Assembly: GCA_030823955.1 (NCBI GenBank)
Contig: JAVBYO010000013.1
Location: 1-64,000, forward strand
Length of the DNA: 64,000 bases
DNA from: Gallionellaceae bacterium
Lineage (GTDB): Bacteria; Pseudomonadota; Gammaproteobacteria; Burkholderiales; Gallionellaceae
Reading direction: 5' to 3'
Shown piece after piece: positions 8,316 to 17,752 of this stretch; position 1 is the stretch's first letter; each line of letters opens with the position of its first letter. The notes beneath the pieces were generated by a model. It had not been told where the DNA came from and did not search any database. It saw only the letters and a list, made by a program, of their open reading frames with translations. The translations under genes and the position numbers were made by a program.

Positions 8316-11033
8316 ATGACAGAGCCCATAAAACCCGAACACGGAATATTGAAGATCGTCCTCCTGTATGCCCTGTTCGCGGGTGTATGGATCTGGTTGT
8401 CGGATACTGCGGTCAGCATGCTCTTCCAAGAACCGGAACAGATCATCCGGGCGAACATGCTCAAGGGCTGGTTCTTCGTTGCGGTCACCTCGGCCCTGTT
8501 CTACGGGCTGATGCGCGGTGTCGTCAAAAGCAGATTGGCCTCCTCGATGCGGGAGAACCAGCTTCAGGCCGAGAAACTGCGCGCACTGCAATTGCTCGAA
8601 GCCATCGCGGAAGGTTCCGACGATGCCATCTTTGCCAAAGACATTCAGGGGCGTTACCTGCTGTTCAACAAGGCATCTTCCCGCTTTCTGGGCAAATCGC
8701 CACGGGAGGTACTGGGTAAAGACGATGCCGAGATACTTCCTCCCGCCGAGGCGGAGACCGTCATCCAGCTCAATCGCCGCATCATGAGCGAGAACCGGGT
8801 GATGCGTGCGGAGAACGTGGTCAATACCCAGAACGGCCCCACCTCGTTCCTCACCACACGCGGCCCGCTGCACGATACGCAAGGGAATACCATCGGTATC
8901 TTCGGTATTTCGCGCGACATCACCGACTTCAGAAACATCGAGAAAGAGCTACGGCGCCAGCGCGATTTCGCCGAGACTCTGATCGATACCGCCCAGGCCA
9001 TCATTCTGGTACTCGACCCGGATGGACAAATCGTGCGGTTCAACACCTATATGGAGCAATTGTCCGGCTGGAAGCTGGCCGAGGTGCGCGGCAAAGACTG
9101 GTTCAGCACCTTCCTGCCGCAGCCGAATCAGGCTCGTACCCGCGAACTGTTCCTCTCTGCCATTGCCGACATCCAGAGCGTCGGCAATGTGGACACGCTG
9201 GTCACCCGCAGCGGCGAGATACTGTCCATCGAATGGTATGACAAGACGCTGAAAGACGAAGAAGGCCGGCTCATCGGGCTGCTCTCCATCGGCTTGAATG
9301 TGACCGCCCGCGCGCAAGCCGAGGAGGCCTTGCGGGAAAGCGAAGAGCATTTCCGCAGCGTATTCGAGCAGGTCGCCGTGGGCATGTCCATGCTCACCCC
9401 CGACGGAAAATGGATAGAGGTCAACCAGCGGCTATGCGACACGCTGGGTTATTCCCGCGAAGAACTGATGAGCATGGGATACCACGATATCACGCCATTC
9501 GAGGATGACCGTGCACTGGATGCAGCGAACGTCAGCCAGATGATCGCCGGGACGCAAAGATCGGCCTCATGGGAAAAGCGTTATCTGCGCAAGGATGGCC
9601 AGCATATCTGGGTGCGAATCACCACCACGCTGATCCGCGACAAGACCGGACTGCCCAAATATTTCCTCTCCATCACCGAGGACATCACGGCGCACAAGCG
9701 CGCGGAAGAGCAGATACACCGGCTGGCCTTCTATGACGCATTGACCGGACTGCCCAACCGCGCCCTGCTGCTCGACCGCATCGGTATGGTATTGCCCATC
9801 GCACAACGACAGCGCCGCAACGATGCCCTGCTGTTGTTTAATGTCGACCGCTTCAAAAATATCAATGATGCGAGCGGTCAGGCGGTCGGCGACATCCTGC
9901 TCAGAGCGGTCGGGGAACGGTTGCTCGGTGTGTTGCGCGAGGGGGATGTACTTGCACGACTGTCCGGCGATGAATTCGCGATCCTGTTACCGGACCTGGC
10001 CCATCCGCTACATGCCGCGGCGCACAAAACGATGCATGTGGCGGAAAAGATCCACGCCAGCTTGCGCGAGCCGTTCCAGGTCGGGGAAGAGATGGCGACC
10101 CTGACGGCCAGCATCGGTGTCGCGCTGTTCCCACGCGAAGACAACGATACCCCGCTCGACATCCTGCGCCGCGCCAACACCGCGTTGCACGAATCAAAAT
10201 CGGCGGGAGGCGCGCAAACCACCCTGTTCGAACGCAGCATGGACGAGAACACCAAACAGCGTTTCCGCATCGAACGCGAGTTGCGGCTCGCCATTCCGGC
10301 GGGGCAATTGCGCCTCTACTTGCAACCCCAGGTCAATGCCTCTGGCAAGATCGTCGGGGCGGAAGCGCTGGTGCGCTGGCAACATCCGGAACGCGGCCTC
10401 GTCCCGCCCGGCAGCTTCATCCCCATCGCCGAGGAGTCTGACCTGATCATCGAGATCGGACGCTGGGTGTTCAGCCAAGTCTGCCAGTTGCTCACCCACG
10501 AAGCCCTGTTCGGCCGGCCATACCGCATTTCGGTCAACATCAGCCCGCGCCAGTTCCGCCAGCCCGACTTTGTCAGCTGGGTCAGGAACGAACTGACCGC
10601 CAGCGGTGCCGAGCCGACCCATCTCACTTTCGAAATAACAGAAGGCGTGGTGATCGACAACATCAACAGTATCGTCGCGAAAATGAATGAACTGACGGTC
10701 ATGGGTATCCATTTCTCCATCGACGATTTCGGCACCGGCTATTCCTCCCTCGCTTATCTGAAGCTGTTGCCCATCCACGAACTGAAGATCGACAAGACCT
10801 TCGTGCAGGATGCTCCGACCGATCCTGATGATGCGGCCCTGGTCGAGACCATTCTCGCCGTGGCTAAACATATGCACCTTAAAGTGGTGGCCGAAGGCGT
10901 GGAGACCGTCGAACAGGCGGAATTCCTCAACCAGCGCGGCCAAGTCATCCACCAGGGTTATCTGTTTGGCAAGCCGGAACCGGCAGAACAATGGGAAGCG
11001 CGCGTCATTGCCCAAAACAACAAAGCCCCCTAG
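8316..11033 (+). CDS. Membrane PAS-GGDEF-EAL protein
   Basis: A 905-residue c-di-GMP enzyme. Two membrane helices near the N terminus (about 10-35 and 52-68) are followed by three PAS/PAC units, a GGDEF domain and a C-terminal EAL domain. The GGDEF motif reads SGDEF, with an upstream RxxD inhibitory site (REGD). The EAL domain keeps EALVRW, DDFGTGYSS and the KIDKTFV lysine, so phosphodiesterase activity is likely; cyclase activity is possible. ATG 8316 is chosen over a GTG at 8229 because the extra residues are not conserved-looking; neither start has a strong ribosome site. Confidence 0.92.
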   Translation: MTEPIKPEHGILKIVLLYALFAGVWIWLSDTAVSMLFQEPEQIIRANMLKGWFFVAVTSALFYGLMRGVVKSRLASSMRENQLQAEKLRALQLLEAIAEGSDDAIFAKDIQGRYLLFNKASSRFLGKSPREVLGKDDAEILPPAEAETVIQLNRRIMSENRVMRAENVVNTQNGPTSFLTTRGPLHDTQGNTIGIFGISRDITDFRNIEKELRRQRDFAETLIDTAQAIILVLDPDGQIVRFNTYMEQLSGWKLAEVRGKDWFSTFLPQPNQARTRELFLSAIADIQSVGNVDTLVTRSGEILSIEWYDKTLKDEEGRLIGLLSIGLNVTARAQAEEALRESEEHFRSVFEQVAVGMSMLTPDGKWIEVNQRLCDTLGYSREELMSMGYHDITPFEDDRALDAANVSQMIAGTQRSASWEKRYLRKDGQHIWVRITTTLIRDKTGLPKYFLSITEDITAHKRAEEQIHRLAFYDALTGLPNRALLLDRIGMVLPIAQRQRRNDALLLFNVDRFKNINDASGQAVGDILLRAVGERLLGVLREGDVLARLSGDEFAILLPDLAHPLHAAAHKTMHVAEKIHASLREPFQVGEEMATLTASIGVALFPREDNDTPLDILRRANTALHESKSAGGAQTTLFERSMDENTKQRFRIERELRLAIPAGQLRLYLQPQVNASGKIVGAEALVRWQHPERGLVPPGSFIPIAEESDLIIEIGRWVFSQVCQLLTHEALFGRPYRISVNISPRQFRQPDFVSWVRNELTASGAEPTHLTFEITEGVVIDNINSIVAKMNELTVMGIHFSIDDFGTGYSSLAYLKLLPIHELKIDKTFVQDAPTDPDDAALVETILAVAKHMHLKVVAEGVETVEQAEFLNQRGQVIHQGYLFGKPEPAEQWEARVIAQNNKAP

Positions 11034-11081
11034 CGATACCGGCACGGGGCGCTGCGCCCTGCCCCGCCCAGAAAAAAGAGT

Positions 11082-11110
11082 TTGCAAAAGCTTGCTCTAG
11101 CCACTAGAAT
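11082..11110 (+). promoter_or_regulatory. Sigma-70 promoter of rpsT
   Basis: TTGCAA (11082-11087) and TAGAAT (11105-11110) are 17 bases apart, followed by a G+C-rich start region (gcgcccc) as expected for a ribosomal protein gene. The rpsT start codon lies about 35 bases downstream. Confidence 0.75.
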
Positions 11111-11149
11111 GCGCCCCTTTCTAGTAAGCCGAATTCTCAAGGAGTAGTC

Positions 11150-11413
11150 ATGGCCAATACAGCACAAGCCAGAAAGCGTGCAAGACAAGCAGTTAAACAA
11201 AACGTGCACAACACCAGTCTGCGTTCCGAATTGCGTACCGCGATCAAGAAGGTCGCCAAGGCGATCGAAGTCGGTGACAAGGCTGCTGCCCAGGCCGTGT
11301 TCAACGCGTCCACCAGCGTGGTCGATTCCATAGCTGACAAGAAGATCATCCACAAGAACAAGGCTGCTCGACATAAGAGCCGCTTGTCCGCCGCTATCAA
11401 GGCGATGGCCTGA
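11150..11413 (+). CDS. rpsT: 30S ribosomal protein S20
   Basis: An 87-residue, strongly basic, Ala/Lys-rich helical protein starting [13 protein letters not shown], diagnostic of S20, which binds 16S rRNA early in 30S assembly. The ribosome binding site AAGGAG lies seven bases before the ATG. It is monocistronic with its own promoter and terminator, and beside murJ's neighbourhood as in many proteobacteria. Confidence 0.98.
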   Translation: MANTAQARKRARQAVKQNVHNTSLRSELRTAIKKVAKAIEVGDKAAAQAVFNASTSVVDSIADKKIIHKNKAARHKSRLSAAIKAMA

Positions 11414-11443
11414 TTTATTGCAGACGATAACGACTGCGACAAA

Positions 11444-11475
11444 AAAGGCCGACTGCTTCGTCGGCCTTTTTCGTT
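11444..11475 (+). terminator. Rho-independent terminator of rpsT
   Basis: AAAGGCCGA (11444-11452) pairs with TCGGCCTTT (11461-11469) around ctgcttcg, followed by a T-rich tail. Confidence 0.88.
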
Positions 11476-11565
11476 TGTAGTTTGAATATTTCAGAGATGT
11501 AACAAGACCGGAAAGCTTGCCCTTGGGGTACCTCTAGGAATCCAGAGTTCGCCCAAATGCAAGGC

Positions 11566-11627
11566 GCGGAAGCAAATTTTGCCGCGCCGCATATAACCTA
11601 ATATGCAAGCAAAAAATTTACTTCCGC
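11566..11627. repeat. Imperfect inverted repeat upstream of argD
   Basis: GCGGAAGCAAATTTTGC (11566-11582) faces GCAAAAAATTTACTTCCGC (11609-11627), differing by one substitution and a length change in the A tract. A related half (aaatttacttccgcagcgg) sits upstream of trxA at about 19389. No T tract follows, so this may be a dispersed repeat or a regulatory hairpin rather than a terminator. Confidence 0.5.
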
Positions 11628-11669
11628 AACGCAGCCGTTGGGATGAAATCTGAATTTTTAGGGGTGCCC

Positions 11670-12845
11670 ATGTCACATTTGATGAACACTTACGCTAGAC
11701 AAAACATCACATTCACCCACGGTGAAGGTGCTTGGCTCTGGGATCTCAATGGCAAGCGCTATCTGGATGGACTCTCCGGCATCGCCGTCAACACGCTGGG
11801 ACATGCGCATCCGCGCTTCACTGCCGCACTCACCAGCCAGATCGGCAAGCTGATCCACACCTCCAATCTCTATCAGGTACGCGAACAGGAGCTGATCGCG
11901 GACAAATTGTGCGAACTCTCCAAGATGGACGAGGTATTCCTGTGCAATTCCGGCTGCGAGGCCAACGAAGCCGCCATCAAGCTGGCGCGGCTATACGGCA
12001 ACACGCGCGGCATCGACACCCCGACCATCATCGTGATGGAGAAGGCGTTCCATGGACGAACATTGGCGACTCTCTCCGCCACCGGTAACCGCAAGGTGCA
12101 GGCGGGATTCGAGCCGCTAGTAAAAGGTTTCGTGCGCGTGCCTTACGACGACCTCGAAGCCATCCGCCAGGTCGCCCAACACACACCAAACATCGTCGCC
12201 ATACTGGTCGAACCTATCCAGGGCGAAGGCGGCATCCGCACACCGGACATCAGTTACCTGCAGAACCTGCGCAAAATCTGCGACGAACACGAGTGGCTGC
12301 TGATGCTGGACGAGGTGCAATGCGGCTTGGGCAGGACCGGAAAATGGTTCGCTTTCCAACACGCGGGCATCATGCCGGATGTGATGACGCTGGCCAAAGG
12401 ACTGGGCTCCGGCGTTCCCGTCGGCGCCTGTCTGGCTGCCGGTAAAGCGACCGGCACGTTCAAGCCCGGCAATCATGGCTCGACTTTCGGTGGAAATCCG
12501 CTGGCTTCGACTGCCGCGCTGACTACGCTGAACATCATGGAGCAGGACAAGTTGCTCGCCCATGCCGACAAGCTGGGCGCATGGCTGAAGCAGCAATTCC
12601 AAGCGAAGCTGGGTGGCCTCCAAGGCGTGGTCGCTGTGCGCGGTCAGGGCCTGATGCTGGGTATCGAGCTGGATAAACCATGCGGCGCGTTGGTCGCCAA
12701 GGCATTGGAAAAAGGCCTGATCATCAACGTCACCGCCGACAGCGTGATCCGCTTGTTGCCGCCTCTCATCTTTTCGCAAGCCGAAGCACAACAGTTGCTG
12801 GATATCCTGTGTCCGCTGGTCACGGAATTTCTGGCGCAGGAGTGA
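11670..12845 (+). CDS. argD: Acetylornithine aminotransferase
   Basis: A 391-residue class III PLP aminotransferase converting N-acetylglutamate semialdehyde to N-acetylornithine in arginine synthesis. It may also act in lysine synthesis as succinyldiaminopimelate transaminase. Visible features: the FLCNSGCEANEAAIKLAR loop, the LDEVQCGLGRTG segment and the LAKGLGSG lysine that binds PLP. ATG 11670 is preferred to 11643 because AGGGG lies five bases before it. argF follows after three bases, forming an argDF unit. Confidence 0.95.
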   Translation: MSHLMNTYARQNITFTHGEGAWLWDLNGKRYLDGLSGIAVNTLGHAHPRFTAALTSQIGKLIHTSNLYQVREQELIADKLCELSKMDEVFLCNSGCEANEAAIKLARLYGNTRGIDTPTIIVMEKAFHGRTLATLSATGNRKVQAGFEPLVKGFVRVPYDDLEAIRQVAQHTPNIVAILVEPIQGEGGIRTPDISYLQNLRKICDEHEWLLMLDEVQCGLGRTGKWFAFQHAGIMPDVMTLAKGLGSGVPVGACLAAGKATGTFKPGNHGSTFGGNPLASTAALTTLNIMEQDKLLAHADKLGAWLKQQFQAKLGGLQGVVAVRGQGLMLGIELDKPCGALVAKALEKGLIINVTADSVIRLLPPLIFSQAEAQQLLDILCPLVTEFLAQE

Positions 12846-12848
12846 ATC

Positions 12849-13778
12849 ATGAGCAGCAAAACCATCAAACATTTTTTGCAATTCAAAGACCTTTCCCGTG
12901 ACGAACTGGAATACCTGTTCGAGCGTACCCGCATCATCAAGGAGCGTTTCAAGCGCTACGAGAAATACTGGCCGCTGGAAGACCGCACACTGGTGATGAT
13001 CTTCGAAAAAGCCAGCACCCGTACCCGTCTGTCGTTCGAGGCCGGCATGCACCAGCTCGGCGGCTCGGCCATCTATCTGAACACGCGCGACTCGCAACTG
13101 GGACGCGGCGAACCGGTGGAAGACGCGGGACAGGTCATCTCGCGCATGAGCGACATCGTGATGATCCGCACCTTCGAACAGGACATCATCGAGCGTTTCG
13201 CGCGCAACTCGCGTGTGCCGGTGATCAATGGCCTCACCAACGAGTACCATCCCTGCCAGGTGCTGGCCGATATCTACACTTATGTCGAACATCGCGGCAG
13301 CATCACGGGCAAGACCGTGGCATGGATCGGCGACTCCAACAATATGTGCAACACCTGGTTGCAGGCCGCCGAGATACTGGACTTCAATGTGCATGTCTCC
13401 ACCCCGCCCGGCTATGAAGTGGAGCCGGAGCGCGCCGGCCTGTACGGCCACGAGCACTACGAGGAATTCAAAGACCCGATGGAAGCTGCGCGCGATGCCG
13501 ATCTGGTAACGACCGACGTGTGGACCTCAATGGGCTGGGAAGCCGAGAACGAAGAGCGTATGAAGGACTTTGCCGACTGGCAAGTGGATGAAGACATGAT
13601 GCGTGTCGCCGCCAAAGATGCACTGTTCATGCACTGCCTGCCCGCGCATCGCGGCGAAGAAGTCTCCGCCGGTGTCATCGACGGAGCTCAATCCGTGGTA
13701 TGGGACGAAGCGGAAAACAGGCTGCATGCGCAAAAAGCGCTGATGGAATATCTGCTGCTGGGCAAGTTGAGCAATTGA
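12849..13778 (+). CDS. argF: Ornithine carbamoyltransferase
   Basis: A 309-residue enzyme joining carbamoyl phosphate and ornithine to citrulline. It shows the carbamoyl-phosphate loop STRTR (residues about 56-60), HPCQ near 136 and the ornithine-binding HCLPAHRGEE near 265. Full length for anabolic OTCs. It is coupled to argD upstream and followed by a thioesterase gene and argG. Confidence 0.97.
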   Translation: MSSKTIKHFLQFKDLSRDELEYLFERTRIIKERFKRYEKYWPLEDRTLVMIFEKASTRTRLSFEAGMHQLGGSAIYLNTRDSQLGRGEPVEDAGQVISRMSDIVMIRTFEQDIIERFARNSRVPVINGLTNEYHPCQVLADIYTYVEHRGSITGKTVAWIGDSNNMCNTWLQAAEILDFNVHVSTPPGYEVEPERAGLYGHEHYEEFKDPMEAARDADLVTTDVWTSMGWEAENEERMKDFADWQVDEDMMRVAAKDALFMHCLPAHRGEEVSAGVIDGAQSVVWDEAENRLHAQKALMEYLLLGKLSN

Positions 13779-13794
13779 CCCGGCTGGCGCGCGT

Positions 13795-14217
13795 ATGAAA
13801 GACACCTTGAAACCGGGTATCCGTTACGAACACAAGTTCCTGATCCCGCCAACCAAGACCGTCCCTGCGCTGTATCCTGAATCGCCGGAATTTCAGGCCA
13901 TGCCGGAAGTTTTCGCCACCGGATTCATGGTGGGATTTCTGGAATGGGCCTGCATCATGGCCATCAAACCGCATCTGGACTGGCCGACCGAACAATCACT
14001 GGGCACCCACATTAATGTCAGCCACGAAGCGGCGACACCGCCGGGACTGGAAGTGACAGCGACGGTCGAATTACTCGCTGTCGAAGGCAGGAAATTGACT
14101 TTCTCAGTCTCCGCGCACGACGGCATAGACTTGATCGCGCAAGGTACACACGAGCGTTTCGTGATCGACAAAGAGCGATTCGACAATAAAATACGCAACA
14201 AAAAACAGGCCCGCTAA
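13795..14217 (+). CDS. FlK-like hotdog thioesterase
   Basis: A 140-residue single-domain hotdog protein resembling fluoroacetyl-CoA thioesterase FlK and related small acyl-CoA thioesterases. The order is an N-terminal VPALYPESPEF strand, a conserved EWACIMAI helix, then GTHINVSHEAATPPG and an ISAHD-like strand. It sits between argF and argG with 16- and 27-base gaps. A role in arginine synthesis is not known; it may clear a dead-end acyl-CoA or just share the transcript. Confidence 0.8.
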   Translation: MKDTLKPGIRYEHKFLIPPTKTVPALYPESPEFQAMPEVFATGFMVGFLEWACIMAIKPHLDWPTEQSLGTHINVSHEAATPPGLEVTATVELLAVEGRKLTFSVSAHDGIDLIAQGTHERFVIDKERFDNKIRNKKQAR

Positions 14218-14244
14218 CCCATCATCAATCAACGGATATTCAAC

Positions 14245-15471
14245 ATGAGCGACATCAAAAAAGCCGTCCTCGCCTACTCCGGCGGACTCGACACCTCAGT
14301 CATCCTCAAGTGGCTGCAAGACACTTACCAATGCGAAGTGGTGACTTTCACCGCCGACCTGGGACAGGGAGAAGAACTGGAACCGGCACGCCAGAAGGCA
14401 CTGCAATTCGGCATCAAGCCGGAAAATATCTTCATCGACGACCTGCGCGAAGAGTTCGTGCGCGACTTCGTATTTCCGATGTTCCGTGCCAACACCGTGT
14501 ACGAGGGTGAATATCTGCTGGGTACCTCCATCGCGCGTCCGCTGATCGCCAAACGTTTGATCGACATCGTCAACAAGACCGGCGCACAAGCCATCTCGCA
14601 CGGCGCCACCGGCAAAGGTAACGACCAGGTGCGCTTCGAGCTTGGCGCTTACGCGCTGAAACCCGGCATCAAGATCATCGCCCCGTGGCGCGAATGGGAT
14701 CTGCTATCGCGCGAAAAACTGCTGGCTTATGCCGAGAAGCATGGCATCCCCATCGACATGAAACACAAGAACGGCGGCTCGCCCTACTCGATGGACGCCA
14801 ACCTGCTGCACATCAGCTTCGAAGGCCGCCATCTGGAAGACCCCGCTGCCGAAGCCGAAGAGAGCATGTGGCGCTGGACCGTATCGCCGGAAAAGGCACC
14901 GGATGCCGCCGAATACCTCGACATCGAATTCGCCAAGGGCGACATCGTGGCATTGAACGGCAGCAAGCTGTCGCCCGCGCAAGTGCTGACCAAACTGAAT
15001 GAACTCGGTGGCAAACACGGCATCGGTCGCCTTGATCTGGTGGAGAACCGCTACGTCGGCATGAAGTCGCGCGGCTGCTACGAGACCCCCGGCGGCACCA
15101 TCATGCTCAAGGCACACCGCGCCATCGAGTCCATCACGCTGGATCGTGAAGTGGCACACCTGAAGGACGATCTGATGCCGCGTTATGCCAGCATGATCTA
15201 CAACGGCTACTGGTGGAGTCCCGAGCGCATCGCGCTCCAGACACTGATCGACCACACCCAGAACAGCGTGAACGGCTGGGTGCGCGTCAAGTTGTACAAG
15301 GGCAATGTCATCGTCGTTGGGCGCGATTCCAAGACCGATTCGCTGTTCGACCCGACCATCGCCACTTTCGAGGACGACAAGGGCGCTTACGACCAGAAAG
15401 ATGCGGGCGGTTTCATCAAACTGAACGCGTTGCGTATGCGTATCGCCGCCAATCTACAAAACCGGAAATAA
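14245..15471 (+). CDS. argG: Argininosuccinate synthase
   Basis: A 408-residue ATP-dependent ligase making argininosuccinate from citrulline and aspartate. The N-terminal [10 protein letters not shown] is the PP-loop ATP site, and [14 protein letters not shown] is the citrulline/aspartate region. Length fits the short (type 1) ArgG class. It is in line with argD, argF and the thioesterase. argH is not in the window. Confidence 0.98.
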   Translation: MSDIKKAVLAYSGGLDTSVILKWLQDTYQCEVVTFTADLGQGEELEPARQKALQFGIKPENIFIDDLREEFVRDFVFPMFRANTVYEGEYLLGTSIARPLIAKRLIDIVNKTGAQAISHGATGKGNDQVRFELGAYALKPGIKIIAPWREWDLLSREKLLAYAEKHGIPIDMKHKNGGSPYSMDANLLHISFEGRHLEDPAAEAEESMWRWTVSPEKAPDAAEYLDIEFAKGDIVALNGSKLSPAQVLTKLNELGGKHGIGRLDLVENRYVGMKSRGCYETPGGTIMLKAHRAIESITLDREVAHLKDDLMPRYASMIYNGYWWSPERIALQTLIDHTQNSVNGWVRVKLYKGNVIVVGRDSKTDSLFDPTIATFEDDKGAYDQKDAGGFIKLNALRMRIAANLQNRK

Positions 15472-15484
15472 TAGGAGCTCCAAT

Positions 15485-15811
15485 ATGTCAGACAGAATCG
15501 ACAACGTCAGTGTTGGCAAAAAATCCAATGTGTTCTTCGACGGCAAATGTGTGTCGCACTCGGTGTTTTTTCCCGACGGCTCGCGCAAAACCGTCGGTGT
15601 AGTGCTGCCGAACAGCAAACTCACCTTCAACGTCGGCGTTCCCGAACTGATGGAGATCACCGCCGGTGAATGCTCGGTCAAGATCGCCGGAGAGTCCGCG
15701 TTCAAGACTTACACGGCTGGCAGCAGCTTCAATGTTGCCGCCAACAGCAGCTTCGACATACATACCGGTGCCGACGCTGTCGATTACATTTGCAGTTTTG
15801 GTTCCGACTAA
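15485..15811 (+). CDS. ppnP: Pyrimidine/purine nucleoside phosphorylase PpnP
   Basis: A 108-residue cupin-like protein of the DUF1255/PpnP family, which phosphorolyses several nucleosides. Conserved stretches are NVFFDGKCVSHSV, the LMEITAGECSVKI strand and SSFDIHTGADAVDYIC. The start has AGGAG seven bases upstream. Slightly longer than the E. coli enzyme at its N terminus. Its stop codon lies inside a 9-bp inverted repeat (15806-15825). Confidence 0.93.
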   Translation: MSDRIDNVSVGKKSNVFFDGKCVSHSVFFPDGSRKTVGVVLPNSKLTFNVGVPELMEITAGECSVKIAGESAFKTYTAGSSFNVAANSSFDIHTGADAVDYICSFGSD

Positions 15812-15857
15812 CCTGAAGGTTAGTCTCCACCGCAACAAGCCGCTATGCGGCGTGTTG
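15806..15857 (+). repeat. Two adjacent hairpins after ppnP
   Basis: GACTAACCT (15806-15814) and AGGTTAGTC (15817-15825) form a perfect palindrome overlapping the ppnP stop. CAACAAGCCGC (15833-15843) pairs with GCGGCGTGTTG (15847-15857) with one mismatch around TAT. No T tract follows, so read-through to yajQ is expected. A similar taacct/aggtta element recurs at about 24262-24275. Confidence 0.6.
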
Positions 15858-15882
15858 TGGCCAAGTTGATAAGGAGAACACA

Positions 15883-16371
15883 ATGCCATCATTCGACATC
15901 GTTTCCGAAGTAGACAAGACCGAAGTGAAGAACGCGGTCGAACAGACCAACAAGGAGGTCAGCACGCGCTTCGACTTCAAGGGTTCCGACGCGCGTGTCG
16001 AACAGACCGAACTGGTACTCACCGTACATGCCGACAACGAATTCCAGATGAACCAGGTGCAGGACATCCTCAACGGCAGGCTGACCAAACGCGGCATCGA
16101 TATCAAATGTCTGGATATCAGTGACAAGATCGAAAAAGTCAGCGGCAACAAAGTGAAGCGCAGTTGTACCGTGAAGGTCGGCGTCGAAACCGAGCTGGCG
16201 AAGAAGATCGTCAAACACATCAAAGATAGCAAGATGAAGGTGCAAGCCAGCATCCAGGGCGACACCGTGCGTGTCACCGGCAAGAACCGCGACGACCTGC
16301 AAGCCGCCATCGCTTTCATCAAGAAATCCATCACTGATTTCCCCCTGCAATATCAAAACTTCCGCGACTGA
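15883..16371 (+). CDS. yajQ: YajQ-family nucleotide-binding protein
   Basis: A 162-residue protein of the YajQ/DUF520 family with two RNP-like folds. The opening [12 protein letters not shown] and the [11 protein letters not shown] segment are typical. Family members bind nucleic acid or c-di-GMP; in Xanthomonas a YajQ protein is a c-di-GMP-responsive coregulator. A strong ribosome site (aaggag) precedes the ATG. Given the many c-di-GMP enzymes here, an effector role is plausible but unproven. Confidence 0.93.
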   Translation: MPSFDIVSEVDKTEVKNAVEQTNKEVSTRFDFKGSDARVEQTELVLTVHADNEFQMNQVQDILNGRLTKRGIDIKCLDISDKIEKVSGNKVKRSCTVKVGVETELAKKIVKHIKDSKMKVQASIQGDTVRVTGKNRDDLQAAIAFIKKSITDFPLQYQNFRD

Positions 16372-16379
16372 CACCTAAT

Positions 16380-17195
16380 ATGAAAAATGCTTCCCCTCTG
16401 CGCCTGCGGGCACTGCTCTGCAGCGCCATACTCACCCTGATCCCGGCGCATCTTGCCCATGCCGCCGAAACGCCCGGACTGGGTTCTGTCATCGTGGAAG
16501 ATTACAAACACGTCTTCACCGCACCAACACGCTGGGAAGCACAAGACTGGAAGAACGCAGGCTGGGCGGCGCTGGCTGTCGCCGGAGTCTCCTTCGTCGC
16601 CGATGCCGAGGTGCGCGACTACATGCGCAAACAGCCGCGAGGCACCGATACCCACGATTTTCTGAACAAGGTGGAGAACTTCGGACAGACCTACGCCTTC
16701 GGCCTGATGGGCAGTTATTATCTGGCCGGCGCGATCACCAGCGACGAGAAGACCGTACAGGTCTCCCAGGATCTGATCGCGGCCAGCATGATCTCGGCAA
16801 CCATCAACCAGACGATCAAAACCACCACCTCGCGCTATCGTCCGCGTGACAATCAGGGCACCCGCAATTTCCAGGGCTATACCGTCCTCAACAACAACAC
16901 CTCGTTCGCGTCCGGCCATGCCACGGAAGCCTTCACACTGGCCGCCGTGTTCGCCTCGCATTACGAAGCGGCTTGGGTGAGTTACGCGGCCTACTCCACC
17001 GCCGGACTGGTGGCGGTTGCACGCATGTATAACGACGCCCACTTTGCTTCCGATGTGACCGCCTCGGCACTCATCGGCACCCTAGTCGGCAAGAGCGTCG
17101 TCTCACACAACCGCTCTTTCCGCGGCAAGCAGCTCGTGTTGCTGCCGATGTTCGGCCCCGACCTGACTGGTGTGCAACTCGTCGGCAACTTCTGA
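16380..17195 (+). CDS. Exported PAP2-family phosphatase
   Basis: A 271-residue protein with a signal peptide (cleavage likely after AHAA, near residue 29) and a PAP2 acid-phosphatase domain. The three motifs are present: KTTTSRYRP (about 142-150), SFASGHAT (about 177-184) and ARMYNDAHFASD (about 230-241), whose His is the nucleophile. Substrates of this group are lipid or polyprenyl phosphates. It starts eight bases after yajQ, so is probably in the same transcript. Confidence 0.9.
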   Translation: MKNASPLRLRALLCSAILTLIPAHLAHAAETPGLGSVIVEDYKHVFTAPTRWEAQDWKNAGWAALAVAGVSFVADAEVRDYMRKQPRGTDTHDFLNKVENFGQTYAFGLMGSYYLAGAITSDEKTVQVSQDLIAASMISATINQTIKTTTSRYRPRDNQGTRNFQGYTVLNNNTSFASGHATEAFTLAAVFASHYEAAWVSYAAYSTAGLVAVARMYNDAHFASDVTASALIGTLVGKSVVSHNRSFRGKQLVLLPMFGPDLTGVQLVGNF

Positions 17196-17209
17196 CCCGC
17201 ACGTTAGCT

Positions 17210-17752
17210 ATGCCCAGCGTCCTGGTTCCGCTCGCCCAAGGCTGTGAAGAGATCGAAGCGGTCACGGTGATCGACATCTTGCGCCGGGCCAAGATCGACG
17301 TGGTCTCGGCGGGACTCGATCATCAGCCGGTACGCGCCAGCCGCGGTGTGATGTTGCTGCCGGACATGACGCTGGAAGCCGCGCTGCAACAAGAATTCGA
17401 CATGATCGTGTTACCCGGCGGGCAGCCCGGCACCAACAACCTCAAAGCCGATGCCCGCATCGCCCCTCTGCTCAGACAGATGGCGGGGCAGGGAAAATAT
17501 ATCGCCGCGATCTGCGCCGCCCCGTCGGTACTGGCCGCCGCAGGACTGCTTGATGGCAGAGCAGCGACCGCTTTCCCCGGCGCACTCGCCCCTTACCCCC
17601 AGGTAAACCAGCAAACGGCAGCCGTGGTGGTCGACGGTCGCATCATCACCTCGCGCGGCCCCGGTACCGCGATAGACTTCGCACTCACTCTGGTCGAGCT
17701 TCTGCTCGGGCAGACTCGCCGTGCCGAGGTCGAAGCCGGATTGCAACGCTGA
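17210..17752 (+). CDS. DJ-1/PfpI family protein (YajL/ThiJ-like)
   Basis: A 180-residue protein of the DJ-1 superfamily. The nucleophile elbow AAICAAPS places the reactive Cys near residue 104, and the conserved EIEAVTVIDILRRA acid is at about 16. YajL/DJ-1 proteins act in oxidative-stress protection and have been proposed to act on glycated or dicarbonyl-modified molecules. The stop overlaps the next start (TGATG), so it is translationally coupled to the RquA-like gene. Confidence 0.9.
   Translation: MPSVLVPLAQGCEEIEAVTVIDILRRAKIDVVSAGLDHQPVRASRGVMLLPDMTLEAALQQEFDMIVLPGGQPGTNNLKADARIAPLLRQMAGQGKYIAAICAAPSVLAAAGLLDGRAATAFPGALAPYPQVNQQTAAVVVDGRIITSRGPGTAIDFALTLVELLLGQTRRAEVEAGLQR

Noticed and set aside
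12117-13457. 446-codon open frame on the minus strand
   Set aside because: Shadow of argD and argF; both real genes have full motif sets.
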